DNA of 64,000 nt from CAZAPO01 sp044841755 (GCA_044841755.1 JAXOFM010000004.1:124001-188000), one strand, 5' to 3'; shown: positions 41,119 to 50,785, numbered from the stretch's first letter. Made by a program: numbers and translations. The notes: generated by a model from the letters alone, not told the origin.

Positions 41119-42864
41119 TTATTTCTGGTTTAATCTATAAATAGGATACTGCATATGTGCAGCCTCGTAATGATTTGAGTTTCTGTAAAGCCAATTAAGT
41201 TGCATATAAGGGTTGGAAGCAAAAGATTCATCTTCTAATTTTTTGGATTCAAATTTTGCCCTTAGTTGTGTGTCATTTTCTAGAAGCTCTTTTGCGGTAT
41301 CTTCAAATACATAACCAGAAAAATGCTCTTTTTGCTGTAAAATAGTATCAAAGAAATTCCAGTTAAAGAAAGAGTCAGGAGCAGTTGGTTCTAGAGTTTC
41401 TAACAAGTAACGAACTCCTTCTTGATTGGTGTCAATTATAAAATCACCTTTTCTAAAGGTAACTTCCTTACTTTTTGAAGATACTTGTACAGCATAATGT
41501 GGATAATGTCCCTCGTAAGCACTTTGACGAGTTTTATAATCTTCAATTCTGTAAGACTCCACAGTAATTGTAGAATCTTTTTTTAATTGCGCCATTTCAA
41601 TTTGATTTAGCTTTAAAAGGTCAATTACTTTATGCCAACCTTGAGGTACGATATAACCCTTTGGAATTGAAACTTCTGTTCTTGAAACAAAATGATTTTT
41701 GTACTCAGTTTTCTTTTCAAAAGGGCGATCGCGATAATATTTTAATCGCATTGCACCTGTAACTTCACTTGGTATTCTTTTAGCTTCGTAACCCTTAAAA
41801 TTAAGTGTTGAACTTTTTGTAGTGTCAATTTTCCAATCAACAGTATAGGTGTCTTTTGCTAGAATGTCTTTCCAAGATTTCTCACGTAATGAGGCCATAG
41901 TTTCATGTTGTTCTTCGGTGATTTCGATCATACTTCTCATAAGTTCATACGTTCCTTCAACACGAGGTTTATAAGGTTTCAACATATGTGTTTCAACCAT
42001 CATTCCCAAAGTGTTAAACAAGGTAGTATAACCAGTTGAATATCTTGGGTAATCCATGAATTGTGAAAAACCATATTCAGGAGTATTTCTAAAAGCACTC
42101 ACATAAGGTGTAATAATCCAATCTTTTTCTCCCAATTTTGTTTCTAGTTTTGGACGAATAGTTTCTTCAATATAATTTCCAAGATCACCTTGTAGTTTGT
42201 TGTGTTGGGTAAACAAATGTGTTAAAACATATTGGTAGTCAGCACCATTACTTACATGGTTATCAATAAAAACATCAGGCCTTACCATATGGAAAATTTT
42301 GGCAAATGCTCTAGCGTTTTTGGTGTCACTTTTAATGAAGTCTCTGTTTAAATCATAGTTTTGAGCATTTCCTCTAAAACCATAAGCTTCTGGACCATTT
42401 TGGTTAGCTCGAGTACCAGTATTTCTGTTTAATGCTCCACCAATATTATAAACAGGAATAGCTGCTAAAACAGTTTTTTCTGGAGCCTCAACTTTACCTT
42501 GAACGATGTCTCTGAAAAGCATCATTGTCGCGTCAATTCCGTCGGATTCTCCTGGATGGATTCCGTTGTTTATTAAGATGATTCTGTGATTATTTCTAAG
42601 TTGATCGAAATCTAATTTTTCATCGGGATTTAAAGTAACTAGATGTAAAGGAAAACCTGAATCGGTCATTCCAACTTCTTGAATGTCTATTTCGGAAAAG
42701 CTATCTGCTAAAGCTTTCCAGTAATCAATAACCTCGTGGTAAGTTCCAGTTTGAGTTCCGTTTGAATTTTCAAAGGTAGTCTTGAAATCGTAATTAGGTT
42801 TTTCATTTGGATTATTGCAGGAAAAAATAAAAAGTGATGCTAGTAGAAAATAAATGTATTTCAT
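41119..42864 (-). CDS. M14-family zinc carboxypeptidase, lipoprotein
   Basis: A 581-residue lipoprotein (Cys16 in IFSC) with a peptidase M14 domain in its first half. The zinc motif is HPGESDG (His103, Glu106), and the third ligand is in DNHVSNG near 206. The C-terminal 200 residues form a beta-rich extension. It is probably surface or periplasm located and trims peptides. It is the first gene of a two-gene unit with the ceramidase-like gene, under the promoter box at 42883-42890. Confidence 0.88.
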   Translation of the reverse strand: MKYIYFLLASLFIFSCNNPNEKPNYDFKTTFENSNGTQTGTYHEVIDYWKALADSFSEIDIQEVGMTDSGFPLHLVTLNPDEKLDFDQLRNNHRIILINNGIHPGESDGIDATMMLFRDIVQGKVEAPEKTVLAAIPVYNIGGALNRNTGTRANQNGPEAYGFRGNAQNYDLNRDFIKSDTKNARAFAKIFHMVRPDVFIDNHVSNGADYQYVLTHLFTQHNKLQGDLGNYIEETIRPKLETKLGEKDWIITPYVSAFRNTPEYGFSQFMDYPRYSTGYTTLFNTLGMMVETHMLKPYKPRVEGTYELMRSMIEITEEQHETMASLREKSWKDILAKDTYTVDWKIDTTKSSTLNFKGYEAKRIPSEVTGAMRLKYYRDRPFEKKTEYKNHFVSRTEVSIPKGYIVPQGWHKVIDLLKLNQIEMAQLKKDSTITVESYRIEDYKTRQSAYEGHYPHYAVQVSSKSKEVTFRKGDFIIDTNQEGVRYLLETLEPTAPDSFFNWNFFDTILQQKEHFSGYVFEDTAKELLENDTQLRAKFESKKLEDESFASNPYMQLNWLYRNSNHYEAAHMQYPIYRLNQK

Positions 42865-42882
42865 TTCAAACGTTTAAGTTTC

Positions 42883-42890
42883 CAAACATA
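42883..42890 (-). promoter_or_regulatory. Promoter -7 box of the M14/ceramidase-like operon
   Basis: TATGTTTG on the minus strand matches TAnnTTTG exactly, 19 nt before the ATG at 42864. No TTG is seen at -33. Confidence 0.55.
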
Positions 42891-42912
42891 ACGAATTTAT
42901 AATAATAAGAAC

Positions 42913-42942
42913 TTGTATGTGCTGATATTAGCTGTATTTTTG
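42913..42942 (+). promoter_or_regulatory. Complete promoter of the SulP transporter gene
   Basis: TTG (42913-42915) and TATTTTTG (42935-42942) are spaced by 19 bases, an ideal Bacteroidota -33/-7 pair. The box ends 22 nt before the ATG at 42965. Confidence 0.72.
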
Positions 42943-42964
42943 CAGCCACAAAACACTATGCACT

Positions 42965-44587
42965 ATGACTGAGTTTATTAGAAAGAGAGCAGCGAACGCC
43001 AAGAATGATATTTTAAGTGGTTTAACAGTAGCTTTGGCATTAGTTCCTGAAGCTGTTGCTTTTGCTTTTGTTGCTGGAGTAGATCCTTTAGTTGGCTTGT
43101 ACGCAGCTTTCATGATTGGATTAATCACCTCGATTTTTGGAGGTCGCCCTGGAATGATTAGTGGTGCCACTGGAGCTTTAGCTGTGGTTATGGTGAGTTT
43201 GGTAGCCGAAGGAAATGCAATGGGAGCAGCAGGAGAAAACCTTGGTTTGTACTACCTATTTGCTACAGTGATCTTGATGGGAATCATCCAGATGTTTGCA
43301 GGTGTTTTTAAGCTTGGAAAATTTGTGCGCTTGATTCCACATCCAGTGATGATGGGATTTGTGAATGGATTAGCGATTGTGATCTTCTTATCGCAATTAG
43401 GAATGTTCATGAAGAATGTTGATGGAGACATGGTTTGGATGCAAGGGTCTGAACTTTGGATAATGCTTGGTTTAGTTGGATTGACAATGGCTATTATGTT
43501 TGGATTGCCAAAAATCACCAAAAAATTACCAGAAGCATTGATAGCTATTTTAGTGGTTTCAGCTATTGTAATTCTTGGGAATATTGATGTTGCTACCGTT
43601 GGAAGCTTTATACGCGAAGGTGGAGGAGAAGGTCTTAAAGGTGGACTTCCACAATTTCAAGCAGACATATTCAGTAAAGTTCCGTTTACATGGGAAACGA
43701 TCAAATTCATTGGCCCTTATGCCTTAATCTTAGCCGCTATTGGCTTGATTGAATCTTTAATGACCTTGAATTTAATTGACGACCTAACGGAAACCAGAGG
43801 AAATGCCAACAGAGAATGTATGGCTCAAGGAGGAGCTAACATTGTTACTGGTTTCTTGGGTGGAATGGGCGGCTGTGCAATGATCGGTCAGTCTATTATC
43901 AATATTAAGGGAGGAGGTAGAGGACGTCTATCAGGAATTGTTGCTGCACTAGCTTTATTGATGTTCATTTTATTTGCTTCAGGATTAATTGAGCAAGTAC
44001 CTATTGCAGCATTAGTAGGAGTGATGTTCATGGTAGTAATAGGTACGTTTGCTTGGTCAAGTTTCAGGATTATGAATAAGATTCCTTTAGCTGATGTAAT
44101 CGTACTAATCTTAGTTTCAGGATTAACAGTAGTGTTTGATTTGGCTATTGCAGTATTTGCTGGAGTGATAGTAAGTGCCTTGGTATTTGCTTGGGAGAAT
44201 GCAAAACGAATTAGAGCAAGAAAGCGTTTGAAAGATGATGGAACCAAAGTATATGAAATTTGGGGACCATTGTTCTTTGGAAGTATCTCTGCATTCAATG
44301 AAAAATTCGATGTAAAAAACGATCCTGATAAGGTAGAAATTGACTTTGTAGAATCTAGGGTAAGTGATCATTCAGCCATTGAAGCCATATTCAATCTGGT
44401 AAATAAATACGAGGCTGAAGGTAAACAGGTTAAATTAAAACACCTAAGTGAAGATTGTAAAGTATTGCTTTACAAGTCAAGCCCTAAGTTTCATCAGGTT
44501 ATTGAAGAGGCTATAGATGATCCTCGTTATCACTTAGCTGAAAATCCAGAAGCTTTTACAAAAGGAATAGGAGAGTACGAATTTTAG
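42965..44587 (+). CDS. SulP-family anion transporter with STAS domain
   Basis: A 540-residue transporter. The first 420 residues hold 10-12 hydrophobic helices with the SulP signature DPLVGLYAAFMIGLIT and ALVPEAVAFAF, and the core AGVIVSALVFAWE. A cytoplasmic STAS domain follows (about 430-530; DFVESRVSDHSAIEAI). Substrates of the family are sulfate, bicarbonate and other anions; no carbonic anhydrase gene is beside it. The family start is near MTEFIRKRAANAKNDIL, a short cytoplasmic end. Confidence 0.92.
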   Translation: MTEFIRKRAANAKNDILSGLTVALALVPEAVAFAFVAGVDPLVGLYAAFMIGLITSIFGGRPGMISGATGALAVVMVSLVAEGNAMGAAGENLGLYYLFATVILMGIIQMFAGVFKLGKFVRLIPHPVMMGFVNGLAIVIFLSQLGMFMKNVDGDMVWMQGSELWIMLGLVGLTMAIMFGLPKITKKLPEALIAILVVSAIVILGNIDVATVGSFIREGGGEGLKGGLPQFQADIFSKVPFTWETIKFIGPYALILAAIGLIESLMTLNLIDDLTETRGNANRECMAQGGANIVTGFLGGMGGCAMIGQSIINIKGGGRGRLSGIVAALALLMFILFASGLIEQVPIAALVGVMFMVVIGTFAWSSFRIMNKIPLADVIVLILVSGLTVVFDLAIAVFAGVIVSALVFAWENAKRIRARKRLKDDGTKVYEIWGPLFFGSISAFNEKFDVKNDPDKVEIDFVESRVSDHSAIEAIFNLVNKYEAEGKQVKLKHLSEDCKVLLYKSSPKFHQVIEEAIDDPRYHLAENPEAFTKGIGEYEF

Positions 44588-44643
44588 ACTTTCTCGAGCA
44601 ACCATTTAACATTTTTGACATCTTAGCATAAAAGGCTACCTCA

Positions 44644-45120
44644 ATGAAACTACGTTTTTTGTTCATAATTGTTTTCTCCTTGTTTTTGTTTGGATGTGAT
44701 AAAGATTCAGATGAAGAATTTTATACGTTTAAAACCAATTCGCAAATTGTACTAACAGAAATTGACGAAGACTACTGTTTAGCTAATTTAGATGAGGGAG
44801 ATAATCTGGTTTTTATCTATGAATTTGTAAAAGATGATGATCCAGATATTGCTGATGATGAATACGCAGAGCGTATCATTTTTGAAATAGATAAAGATCT
44901 TACCTCATTTAGCTATACTAGTGAAGATATTAGTGAAAGTAAAATGTACTTCAATCAGTTTTGTTTTTGTCCTAGTATAGAAAGTATTCATATTGAGAAC
45001 GGAACTCTTGAAGGTGAAAAAATTAATAACTCAAAATGGCGAATTTCTTTAAACGTTCAGTTTGAGTTATATGATAATCTACTAGAAAGGCAGGTTGAAG
45101 GTGTCTTTAAATTAGATTGA
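44644..45120 (+). CDS. Hypothetical lipoprotein, acidic
   Basis: A 158-residue lipoprotein (signal ends FLFGC, Cys18). The mature part begins with DKDSDEEFYTF and is very acidic and beta-rich, with two short Cys stretches (DYCLANL, FCFCP). I do not recognise a family. It lies 56 nt after the SulP gene on the same strand and ends just before the convergent VOC gene. Envelope location is inferred from the signal only. Confidence 0.75.
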   Translation: MKLRFLFIIVFSLFLFGCDKDSDEEFYTFKTNSQIVLTEIDEDYCLANLDEGDNLVFIYEFVKDDDPDIADDEYAERIIFEIDKDLTSFSYTSEDISESKMYFNQFCFCPSIESIHIENGTLEGEKINNSKWRISLNVQFELYDNLLERQVEGVFKLD

Positions 45121-45121
45121 T

Positions 45122-45529
45122 CTAGTAAAACGTTTTTTCATCAACTACAATAGTAGTAAGCTCTACCTTGTGACCATCGGGATCTCGTAAATAGATAGAA
45201 TGGAAATAATGATGATCTTGAAAATCAAAAGCCATTCCTGAATTCCTAAAGTACTCTTGCGCTTTTTCAAAATCTTGATTGGAAACATTAAACGCAAGAT
45301 GTTCTATTCTCACGTTTCTGGAATCTGGATTTATTTTATCATCCTCTAAACGCGCAGGAAAAATGGCTAAACCACTTTTACCAGTAAGCATAAATACAGG
45401 GAAATCTCCCCATTCTTTTGGTTGATATTTTTTAAGTCCTAAATGTTTTGAGTACCAAGCTATACTTCGATCCATGTCCTCAACATAAATAGCGACATGA
45501 TCTAAAAAGTTTATATTAAAAGGTTTCAT
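45122..45529 (-). CDS. VOC-family (glyoxalase-like) protein
   Basis: A 135-residue vicinal oxygen chelate protein. It has the two beta-alpha-beta-beta-beta halves: LDHVAIYVEDMDRSIAWYSKHLG at the start, EHLAFNV in the middle and the end RDPDGHKVELT. The metal ligands His (LDHVAI), His (EHLAF) and Glu (VELT) are all present. It could be a metalloenzyme such as a dioxygenase, glyoxalase or isomerase. The substrate is not known. Confidence 0.88.
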   Translation of the reverse strand: MKPFNINFLDHVAIYVEDMDRSIAWYSKHLGLKKYQPKEWGDFPVFMLTGKSGLAIFPARLEDDKINPDSRNVRIEHLAFNVSNQDFEKAQEYFRNSGMAFDFQDHHYFHSIYLRDPDGHKVELTTIVVDEKTFY

Positions 45530-45568
45530 AGTTTCAAATTTTATCTAAAACTATAGAATTAAGTTATA

Positions 45569-47098
45569 CTAATTATGGGTGGCAGATAAATTTTCTCTAT
45601 TCAACAATTGACCTCTAACAATTACTTTTTCGATGCTATTATAAGCCTCGATAGTTTCTAAAGGATTTTTATCTAACAACAGCAAGTTTGCTACTTTGGT
45701 TTCCTCTATTGAACCGTACTTATCATCCAAATTAAATACTTTGGCGTTATTGTATGTTGCCGCTAAGAGAATCTGTTCCAGACTAACTCCTGATTGTTGC
45801 CATTTTTGCATCTCTAAGTAGCCGTTTAAACCAGGTGGCATTGTATGAGTATTTGCAGCAGGTGTATCTGTTCCAAAAATTAAATTAGCATCATGCTCTG
45901 CTAAAGTATTTGTGGCAATTTCAACTTTGTCAACTACTTTTTGTAATAGTGTCATAATCTCTTCGTTTGTTAAGCCATCAAAAAATGATTTAGCATACTT
46001 TCTAATATTCTGCTCTTGCCATTTACCTTCTAATGTATTTAACCAATTTAATTGATCCTCTGGATAAACATGTTGAAGATCTAAGTTTTCAAGAAAATTA
46101 ACATTAAAAACATCTTTTTGACCTCCAACTACTCTTATAGTAGGTTGGTAGCCAATTTTTTTATTAGCTATTTCAATGAGTAAATTTTTATGCGTTTCAG
46201 GGAGTTCCTTAATATTGAGATAGTCTGCTAGTTTTCCCCAATGCCACATACCATGAGCAAACACATCAATGCCGGTTTCTAAGCCAAATTTTTGGGCTTC
46301 ATAGGCGTTGGCATGAAGTAATACTGGAACACCTTGCGAATGAGCTTCAGCAACAATCTCTATGATAATTTCTTTACTAGGTAGCTCCCAAGTTAACTCT
46401 TCGGTACCTCCAAAACCATCTTCGTAGAGCGTTTTAACACAAATTCCTTCATTTTCATCAACAATTCGGGAAACAAGAGTTTTTGGCGTGTGTTTGCTAA
46501 GATCAATATCAGTTGGTATCTCAACATTTTCATTGTATTTGTCATGTAAAAAATGAGGATGCTCAATAAATCTATCTTCAGCTGGAGTTTCATTCATCAT
46601 TAAGTCATGAGCAACTACTATTTGGTCACCGCAAGTATAGATATCTGGACGAACTGTTTTTCTTAAAATACCATTAATAACATTAGGATTGTAATTGTTT
46701 ACATCTATCAAGGTTGTATACCCAAAATAGAGATAACTTTTAGGAAGCTGGTTGTAATAAGCCTTAGCTAAATCTGGATATTTCTTTTTGTGTCTCCATC
46801 CCATTCCTGCAATACTTGCAAGATGGACATGGCTATCTATTAAACCTGGAATAATGTATTTTCCTTTCCCGCTTATAGTATGGAAGTCTCCATTAATAAT
46901 GTACTCATCTTTAGTAACCTTAACAATCTTATCATTGTCGATGATAATGTTACCTTTAAATGAGGAGTATCCATTTTCGTCAGGAGTTAAAATGGTTGCA
47001 TTATTTATGAGTAGACCATTTTCAAGAGTGATTGATGTTTTGTTTTTACATGACATAATAAGTGTCACTAAAACAAAACACAGTTTTAATGTTCGCAT
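45569..47098 (-). CDS. Amidohydrolase-family lipoprotein
   Basis: A 509-residue lipoprotein (Cys17 in LIMSC) of the imidazolonepropionase/prolidase-like amidohydrolases. The metal-binding HxH is GLIDSHVHLA (His90, His92). Later come HANAYEAQKFG, HGMWHWG with the next His, and FGTDTPA carrying the catalytic Asp. The C-terminal region GSIEETKVANLLLLDKNPLE is standard for the class. A dipeptidase or lactonase role is possible. A perfect 11-bp inverted repeat lies directly before its start. Confidence 0.87.
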   Translation of the reverse strand: MRTLKLCFVLVTLIMSCKNKTSITLENGLLINNATILTPDENGYSSFKGNIIIDNDKIVKVTKDEYIINGDFHTISGKGKYIIPGLIDSHVHLASIAGMGWRHKKKYPDLAKAYYNQLPKSYLYFGYTTLIDVNNYNPNVINGILRKTVRPDIYTCGDQIVVAHDLMMNETPAEDRFIEHPHFLHDKYNENVEIPTDIDLSKHTPKTLVSRIVDENEGICVKTLYEDGFGGTEELTWELPSKEIIIEIVAEAHSQGVPVLLHANAYEAQKFGLETGIDVFAHGMWHWGKLADYLNIKELPETHKNLLIEIANKKIGYQPTIRVVGGQKDVFNVNFLENLDLQHVYPEDQLNWLNTLEGKWQEQNIRKYAKSFFDGLTNEEIMTLLQKVVDKVEIATNTLAEHDANLIFGTDTPAANTHTMPPGLNGYLEMQKWQQSGVSLEQILLAATYNNAKVFNLDDKYGSIEETKVANLLLLDKNPLETIEAYNSIEKVIVRGQLLNRENLSATHN

Positions 47099-47103
47099 GA
47101 TTG

Positions 47104-47141
47104 ATTAGTTTGATTGATATTTAGTCGACGATCAAACTAAT
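47104..47141. promoter_or_regulatory. Perfect 11-bp inverted repeat before the amidohydrolase start
   Basis: ATTAGTTTGAT (47104-47114) and ATCAAACTAAT (47131-47141) with a 16-base spacer; the proximal arm ends 5 nt before the ATG at 47098. It could be an operator, an RNA hairpin masking translation, or the terminator of the ddl-coaD-VOC unit. Confidence 0.5.
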
Positions 47142-47152
47142 ATATTGTTACC

Positions 47153-47524
47153 TTAATCTTGATGTATTTGAATGTAATTACCACATGTGTCTTCAAAGGT
47201 AGCCACTGTTCCCCAATCTGTTTTCGTTGGTTCTTGTTTGAACTTAACGCCTAAGGATTTTAGACGTTCATAGTCAGTTTTAACATCATCTGAACCTAAA
47301 ATGATAATTGGATATCCTTCTGCAAATACCTTTTTTTGAAAAGCGTCGTAATAACCATCACCTTTTGGCTCGAGTAACAGGGTAGTTTTGCAATCTTCAG
47401 AAGTAACAATTGCTAATTGCATTTCTGGCATATAAGTATGTTCTTTTAACCCTACTATTTCAGTATAAAACTTAAAAGCTTTAATAGGATCTTCTACTGG
47501 AAGGCTGGTCATTTTTAAATACAT
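47153..47524 (-). CDS. VOC-family protein
   Basis: A 123-residue VOC protein related to the one at 45122, though in a different branch: starting MYLKMTSLPVEDPIKAFKFY, with ILGSDDVKTDYERLKSLG and the end FEDTCGNYIQIHQD. The classical ligand positions are partly replaced (a Thr/Met at the first His, Gln at the last Glu), so it may bind a ligand without catalysis. It begins 4 nt after the coaD stop and ends the ddl-coaD operon. Confidence 0.85.
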   Translation of the reverse strand: MYLKMTSLPVEDPIKAFKFYTEIVGLKEHTYMPEMQLAIVTSEDCKTTLLLEPKGDGYYDAFQKKVFAEGYPIIILGSDDVKTDYERLKSLGVKFKQEPTKTDWGTVATFEDTCGNYIQIHQD

Positions 47525-47528
47525 AGAC

Positions 47529-47981
47529 TTAGATATTTACACTGTCTGGAACTAACTTTGAGATATCACCATTATTTCTAATAATGTCTCTAACTATACT
47601 AGAGCTAATAAATGAAGTTTCTGCACTAGTTAATAGAAAGACGGTTTCTATGCCAGAAAGCTTACGATTGGTTTGCGCAATGGCTTTTTCAAATTCAAAA
47701 TCAGCTGGATTTCGTAAACCACGAAGAATAAACTCGATATCATTATTTTTGCAGAAATCAACGGTTAACCCTTCATAGGTCATGACCTTTATCTTTGGTT
47801 TATCGGCAAAAGCATCTTCAATAAATTTCTTTCGATCTTCTAATGAGAACATATATTTTTTTCCTGCATTAACACCTATGGCTACCACTATTTCATCAAA
47901 TAAAGGTAGTGCTCTATTAATGATATCTACATGTCCAAGAGTAATAGGATCAAAAGAACCTGGAAATACAGCTCGCTTCAT
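47529..47981 (-). CDS. coaD: Pantetheine-phosphate adenylyltransferase
   Basis: A 150-residue enzyme making dephospho-CoA from 4'-phosphopantetheine and ATP. The nucleotidylyltransferase motif GSFDPITLGHVDII has TxGH at 14-17, and NPADFEFEKAIAQTNRKL and SSSIVRDI are the ISSTxxR-like end. It is 18 nt after ddl on the same strand, a common order in Bacteroidota. Confidence 0.96.
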   Translation of the reverse strand: MKRAVFPGSFDPITLGHVDIINRALPLFDEIVVAIGVNAGKKYMFSLEDRKKFIEDAFADKPKIKVMTYEGLTVDFCKNNDIEFILRGLRNPADFEFEKAIAQTNRKLSGIETVFLLTSAETSFISSSIVRDIIRNNGDISKLVPDSVNI

Positions 47982-47999
47982 ATTATAAAAATAGGACTT

Positions 48000-48980
48000 T
48001 TATTTTAAAGCTTCCTCTATGGCATTTCCAAACAACTCACTTAAACTTATTCCAGCAGCTTCAGCTTGTTGTGGTAAGATACTTTCTTTGGTTAACCCTG
48101 GAACAGTATTTACTTCCAGAAGATGAGGTTCTCCATCTTTAAAGATATATTCGCTACGAGAGAATCCTTCCATTTTTAGAATTTGATACACTTGCTTAGA
48201 AACCTTTCTAACTTTTTTTTCCATCTCTTCAGAGATTCTAGCAGGAGTGATTTCTTGTGATTCGCCAAGATATTTAGCTTTATAGTCAAAGAAGTCATTC
48301 TCACTAACTATTTCTGTAATCGGTAAAACGATAACATCTCCTTTATAGCTTATAACTCCAACTGATACTTCTGTTCCATCAAGAAATGCTTCAATAATAA
48401 TTTCATCATCTTCCTCAAAAGCATGGTCAATAGCAGCTTTAAGATCTTCACTTTTATAAACTTTTGATATTCCAAAACTACTTCCTGCTTTGTTAGCTTT
48501 TACAAAACAAGGGAGTCCAACTTTATTGATGATTGCATCTTCATCGATTGCATCTCCCAAGTTTAGGTAGTATGATTCTGCTGTTTTGATTCCGTAAGGT
48601 TTCAGCACACTTAAACAGTCCCGTTTATTAAATGTCAAAGAAGCTTGATACATGCCACAACTAGTATGAGGGATATTCAACAATGCAAAATAGCCTTGCA
48701 TAAATCCGTCTTCTCCAGGAGAACCATGAATAGCATTAAATACACATTCGAAGTTTATTTTTTGGCTATCTATAGTTACTGAAAAATCATTTTTATCAAT
48801 TTGAAATTCCTTATCATTTTCATCTACATATACCCATTTATCTTGAAAAATATGAACACGATAGGAGTTGTATTTTTCGCGATCTAGCACTTCATGAACC
48901 ACGTTTCCACTTTTTAGAGAGATTTCATATTCGCTAGAATAACCTCCCATGATAATTGCAATATTCTTCTTTTGTGACAT
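48000..48980 (-). CDS. ddl: D-alanine--D-alanine ligase
   Basis: A 326-residue ATP-grasp ligase for the peptidoglycan dipeptide. Motifs include the N-terminal IMGGYSSEYEISLKSG, IHGSPGEDGFMQG, LPCFVKANKAGSSFGI, and the C-terminal HLLEVNTVPGLTKES with the Mg ligands. It leads the ddl-coaD-VOC operon and is divergent from the PASTA-rluD pair by 161 bases. Confidence 0.95.
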   Translation of the reverse strand: MSQKKNIAIIMGGYSSEYEISLKSGNVVHEVLDREKYNSYRVHIFQDKWVYVDENDKEFQIDKNDFSVTIDSQKINFECVFNAIHGSPGEDGFMQGYFALLNIPHTSCGMYQASLTFNKRDCLSVLKPYGIKTAESYYLNLGDAIDEDAIINKVGLPCFVKANKAGSSFGISKVYKSEDLKAAIDHAFEEDDEIIIEAFLDGTEVSVGVISYKGDVIVLPITEIVSENDFFDYKAKYLGESQEITPARISEEMEKKVRKVSKQVYQILKMEGFSRSEYIFKDGEPHLLEVNTVPGLTKESILPQQAEAAGISLSELFGNAIEEALK

Positions 48981-49116
48981 ATATTTTATTTACGGCTCAA
49001 TAATTGAAAAGGGTTCATCGTTTTGTAAAAATATTATTTATTCATGTAAAGAGAAACCTTTTTGTTTGAATATAACGTATATGTTACGAAAGTTAGTTCC
49101 ATATAATTTGAAGAAC

Positions 49117-49124
49117 TATATTTG
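49117..49124 (+). promoter_or_regulatory. Promoter -7 box of the PASTA-rluD operon
   Basis: TATATTTG matches TAnnTTTG exactly, 17 nt before the ATG at 49142. No TTG is at the expected -33 position. Confidence 0.55.
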
Positions 49125-49141
49125 CTAAATATTAAAAATCT

Positions 49142-49693
49142 ATGAGTCTGGTAAAATTTCTAACTAGTAAAGAATTTCTAAAACAATTAGGGTTGGCGAT
49201 TGCTGTTACGTTGGTATTGGGTTTCTTTACATTAAGATACTTAAAGTATACAACTAATCATGGCGACTTTGTAGAGGTTCCAGAACTAAAGGGAAAGACC
49301 TTAGAGGTTGTGCAAATGGAGATTGATGATAATAATTTGCAAATGGTAGTTCAAGACTCAGCAAATTACAACCCAAATTACCCTAAATTCTCTGTGATTG
49401 AGCAGCAACCAGAAGCAGGATCATTGGTAAAAGAGAATAGAAAAATTTACTTAACACTTAATCCTTCAGGCTATAGAAAAGTTGGTGTTCCAAATGTTAT
49501 TAGAAGAACGTTTAGACAAGCAAAGCCAACTTTAGAAGCTTTAGAGTTTGAAGTTGGTAATATCTCTTACGTTAATGATATAGGTAAAGATGAAGTAATT
49601 GAACTTCGACATAACGGAGAGATAATAACTCCAGGAACATTGTTAGCTAAAAAATCTAAGATCGATTTGGTTTTAGGTAATGGGAATCGTTAA
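49142..49693 (+). CDS. Single-pass membrane protein with two PASTA repeats
   Basis: A 183-residue protein: short cytoplasmic start, one membrane helix (about 16-32, LGLAIAVTLVLGFFTLRYL), then two PASTA repeats (VPELKGKTLEVVQ...; VPNVIRRTFRQAKPTLEAL...). PASTA domains bind peptidoglycan or beta-lactam-like ligands; in Bacteroidota this stand-alone form lies between ddl and rluD, as here. No kinase domain is attached. It is 3 nt before rluD, so cotranscribed. Confidence 0.9.
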   Translation: MSLVKFLTSKEFLKQLGLAIAVTLVLGFFTLRYLKYTTNHGDFVEVPELKGKTLEVVQMEIDDNNLQMVVQDSANYNPNYPKFSVIEQQPEAGSLVKENRKIYLTLNPSGYRKVGVPNVIRRTFRQAKPTLEALEFEVGNISYVNDIGKDEVIELRHNGEIITPGTLLAKKSKIDLVLGNGNR

Positions 49694-49696
49694 GTA

Positions 49697-50734
49697 ATGG
49701 AAGAACCTAATATCTTACCAGAAGAAAACCCTGAATTATACGAACATTATTCCTTTACTGTTGAAAAAGGACAGCAACCTTTGCGTATAGATAAATACCT
49801 GATGAATTTTGTTGAGAATGCAACAAGAAACAAAATTCAGACTGCTGCAAAGGAAGGGAGCATCTTTGTAAATGATGTACCGGTTAAGGCGAGTTATAAA
49901 GTAAAACCTTTAGACGAAATAAAGGTAAAATTTGCGCATCCACCTTATGAGTATTTATTGGTTCCTGAAGATATTCCGTTAGATATTGTTTACGAAGATG
50001 ATGAGTTGTTAGTAGTGAATAAACCAGCAGGTATGGTGGTGCATCCTGGACATGGAAACTATTCTGGTACACTTATTAATGCATTGACTTTTCATTTTGA
50101 GAATTTACCAAAAAATTCTAGTGACAGACCAGGTTTAGTTCATCGTATAGATAAAGATACTTCAGGCCTTTTGGTAGTAGCAAAAACTGAAAATGCGATG
50201 AATCACTTGTCTAACCAGTTTGCAGAGAAAACAAGTGAACGGGAATATGTTGCTTTGGTTTGGGGGAATGTTGAAGAAGACGAAGGAACTATTGAAGGTA
50301 ATATAGGTCGTCACCCTAAAAACAGATTGCAGAATACTGTTTTTCTTGATGATGAAGCTCATAAAGGAAAACCAGCAGTAACGCATTATAAGGTTATTGA
50401 ACGATTTGGTTATATTACCATGGTTTCTTGTAAACTAGAAACAGGGCGTACGCATCAGATACGTGTGCATATGAAACATATTGGTCATACGCTGTTTAAT
50501 GATGAGCGCTATGGAGGTGAGCGTATTTTGAAAGGAACTACTTTTACTAAATACAAGCAATTTGTAGAGAATTGCTTTAAGGCATTACCACGTCAAGCAC
50601 TTCATGCAAAAACGCTAGGTTTTGAGCATCCAACTTCTGGTGAATGGATGAGTTTTACTACTGAACTTCCAGATGATATTCAATCTTGCATTGAAAAATG
50701 GCGTAGCTACGCAAAGCATCAGGATAATCTATAG
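49697..50734 (+). CDS. rluD: RluA-family 23S rRNA pseudouridine synthase (RluD-like)
   Basis: A 345-residue enzyme with an N-terminal S4 domain (about 25-90) and a catalytic RluA domain. The active site is HRIDKDTSG at 149-157, with the catalytic Asp154, and LETGRTHQIRVH follows in the typical place. It would modify 23S rRNA near position 1911-1917 (E. coli numbering) if it is RluD. Other RluA relatives have similar motifs, so specificity is a likely inference. Confidence 0.92.
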   Translation: MEEPNILPEENPELYEHYSFTVEKGQQPLRIDKYLMNFVENATRNKIQTAAKEGSIFVNDVPVKASYKVKPLDEIKVKFAHPPYEYLLVPEDIPLDIVYEDDELLVVNKPAGMVVHPGHGNYSGTLINALTFHFENLPKNSSDRPGLVHRIDKDTSGLLVVAKTENAMNHLSNQFAEKTSEREYVALVWGNVEEDEGTIEGNIGRHPKNRLQNTVFLDDEAHKGKPAVTHYKVIERFGYITMVSCKLETGRTHQIRVHMKHIGHTLFNDERYGGERILKGTTFTKYKQFVENCFKALPRQALHAKTLGFEHPTSGEWMSFTTELPDDIQSCIEKWRSYAKHQDNL

Positions 50735-50785
50735 GAGTATTTGAAATTACTTCTTTTTTGGCTTTTATTTTGAGCTACTTCAACT

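Noticed and set aside
43888..44298. A 136-residue frame opposite the SulP gene
   Set aside because: Composition is that of the complement of transmembrane codons; no support as a gene.
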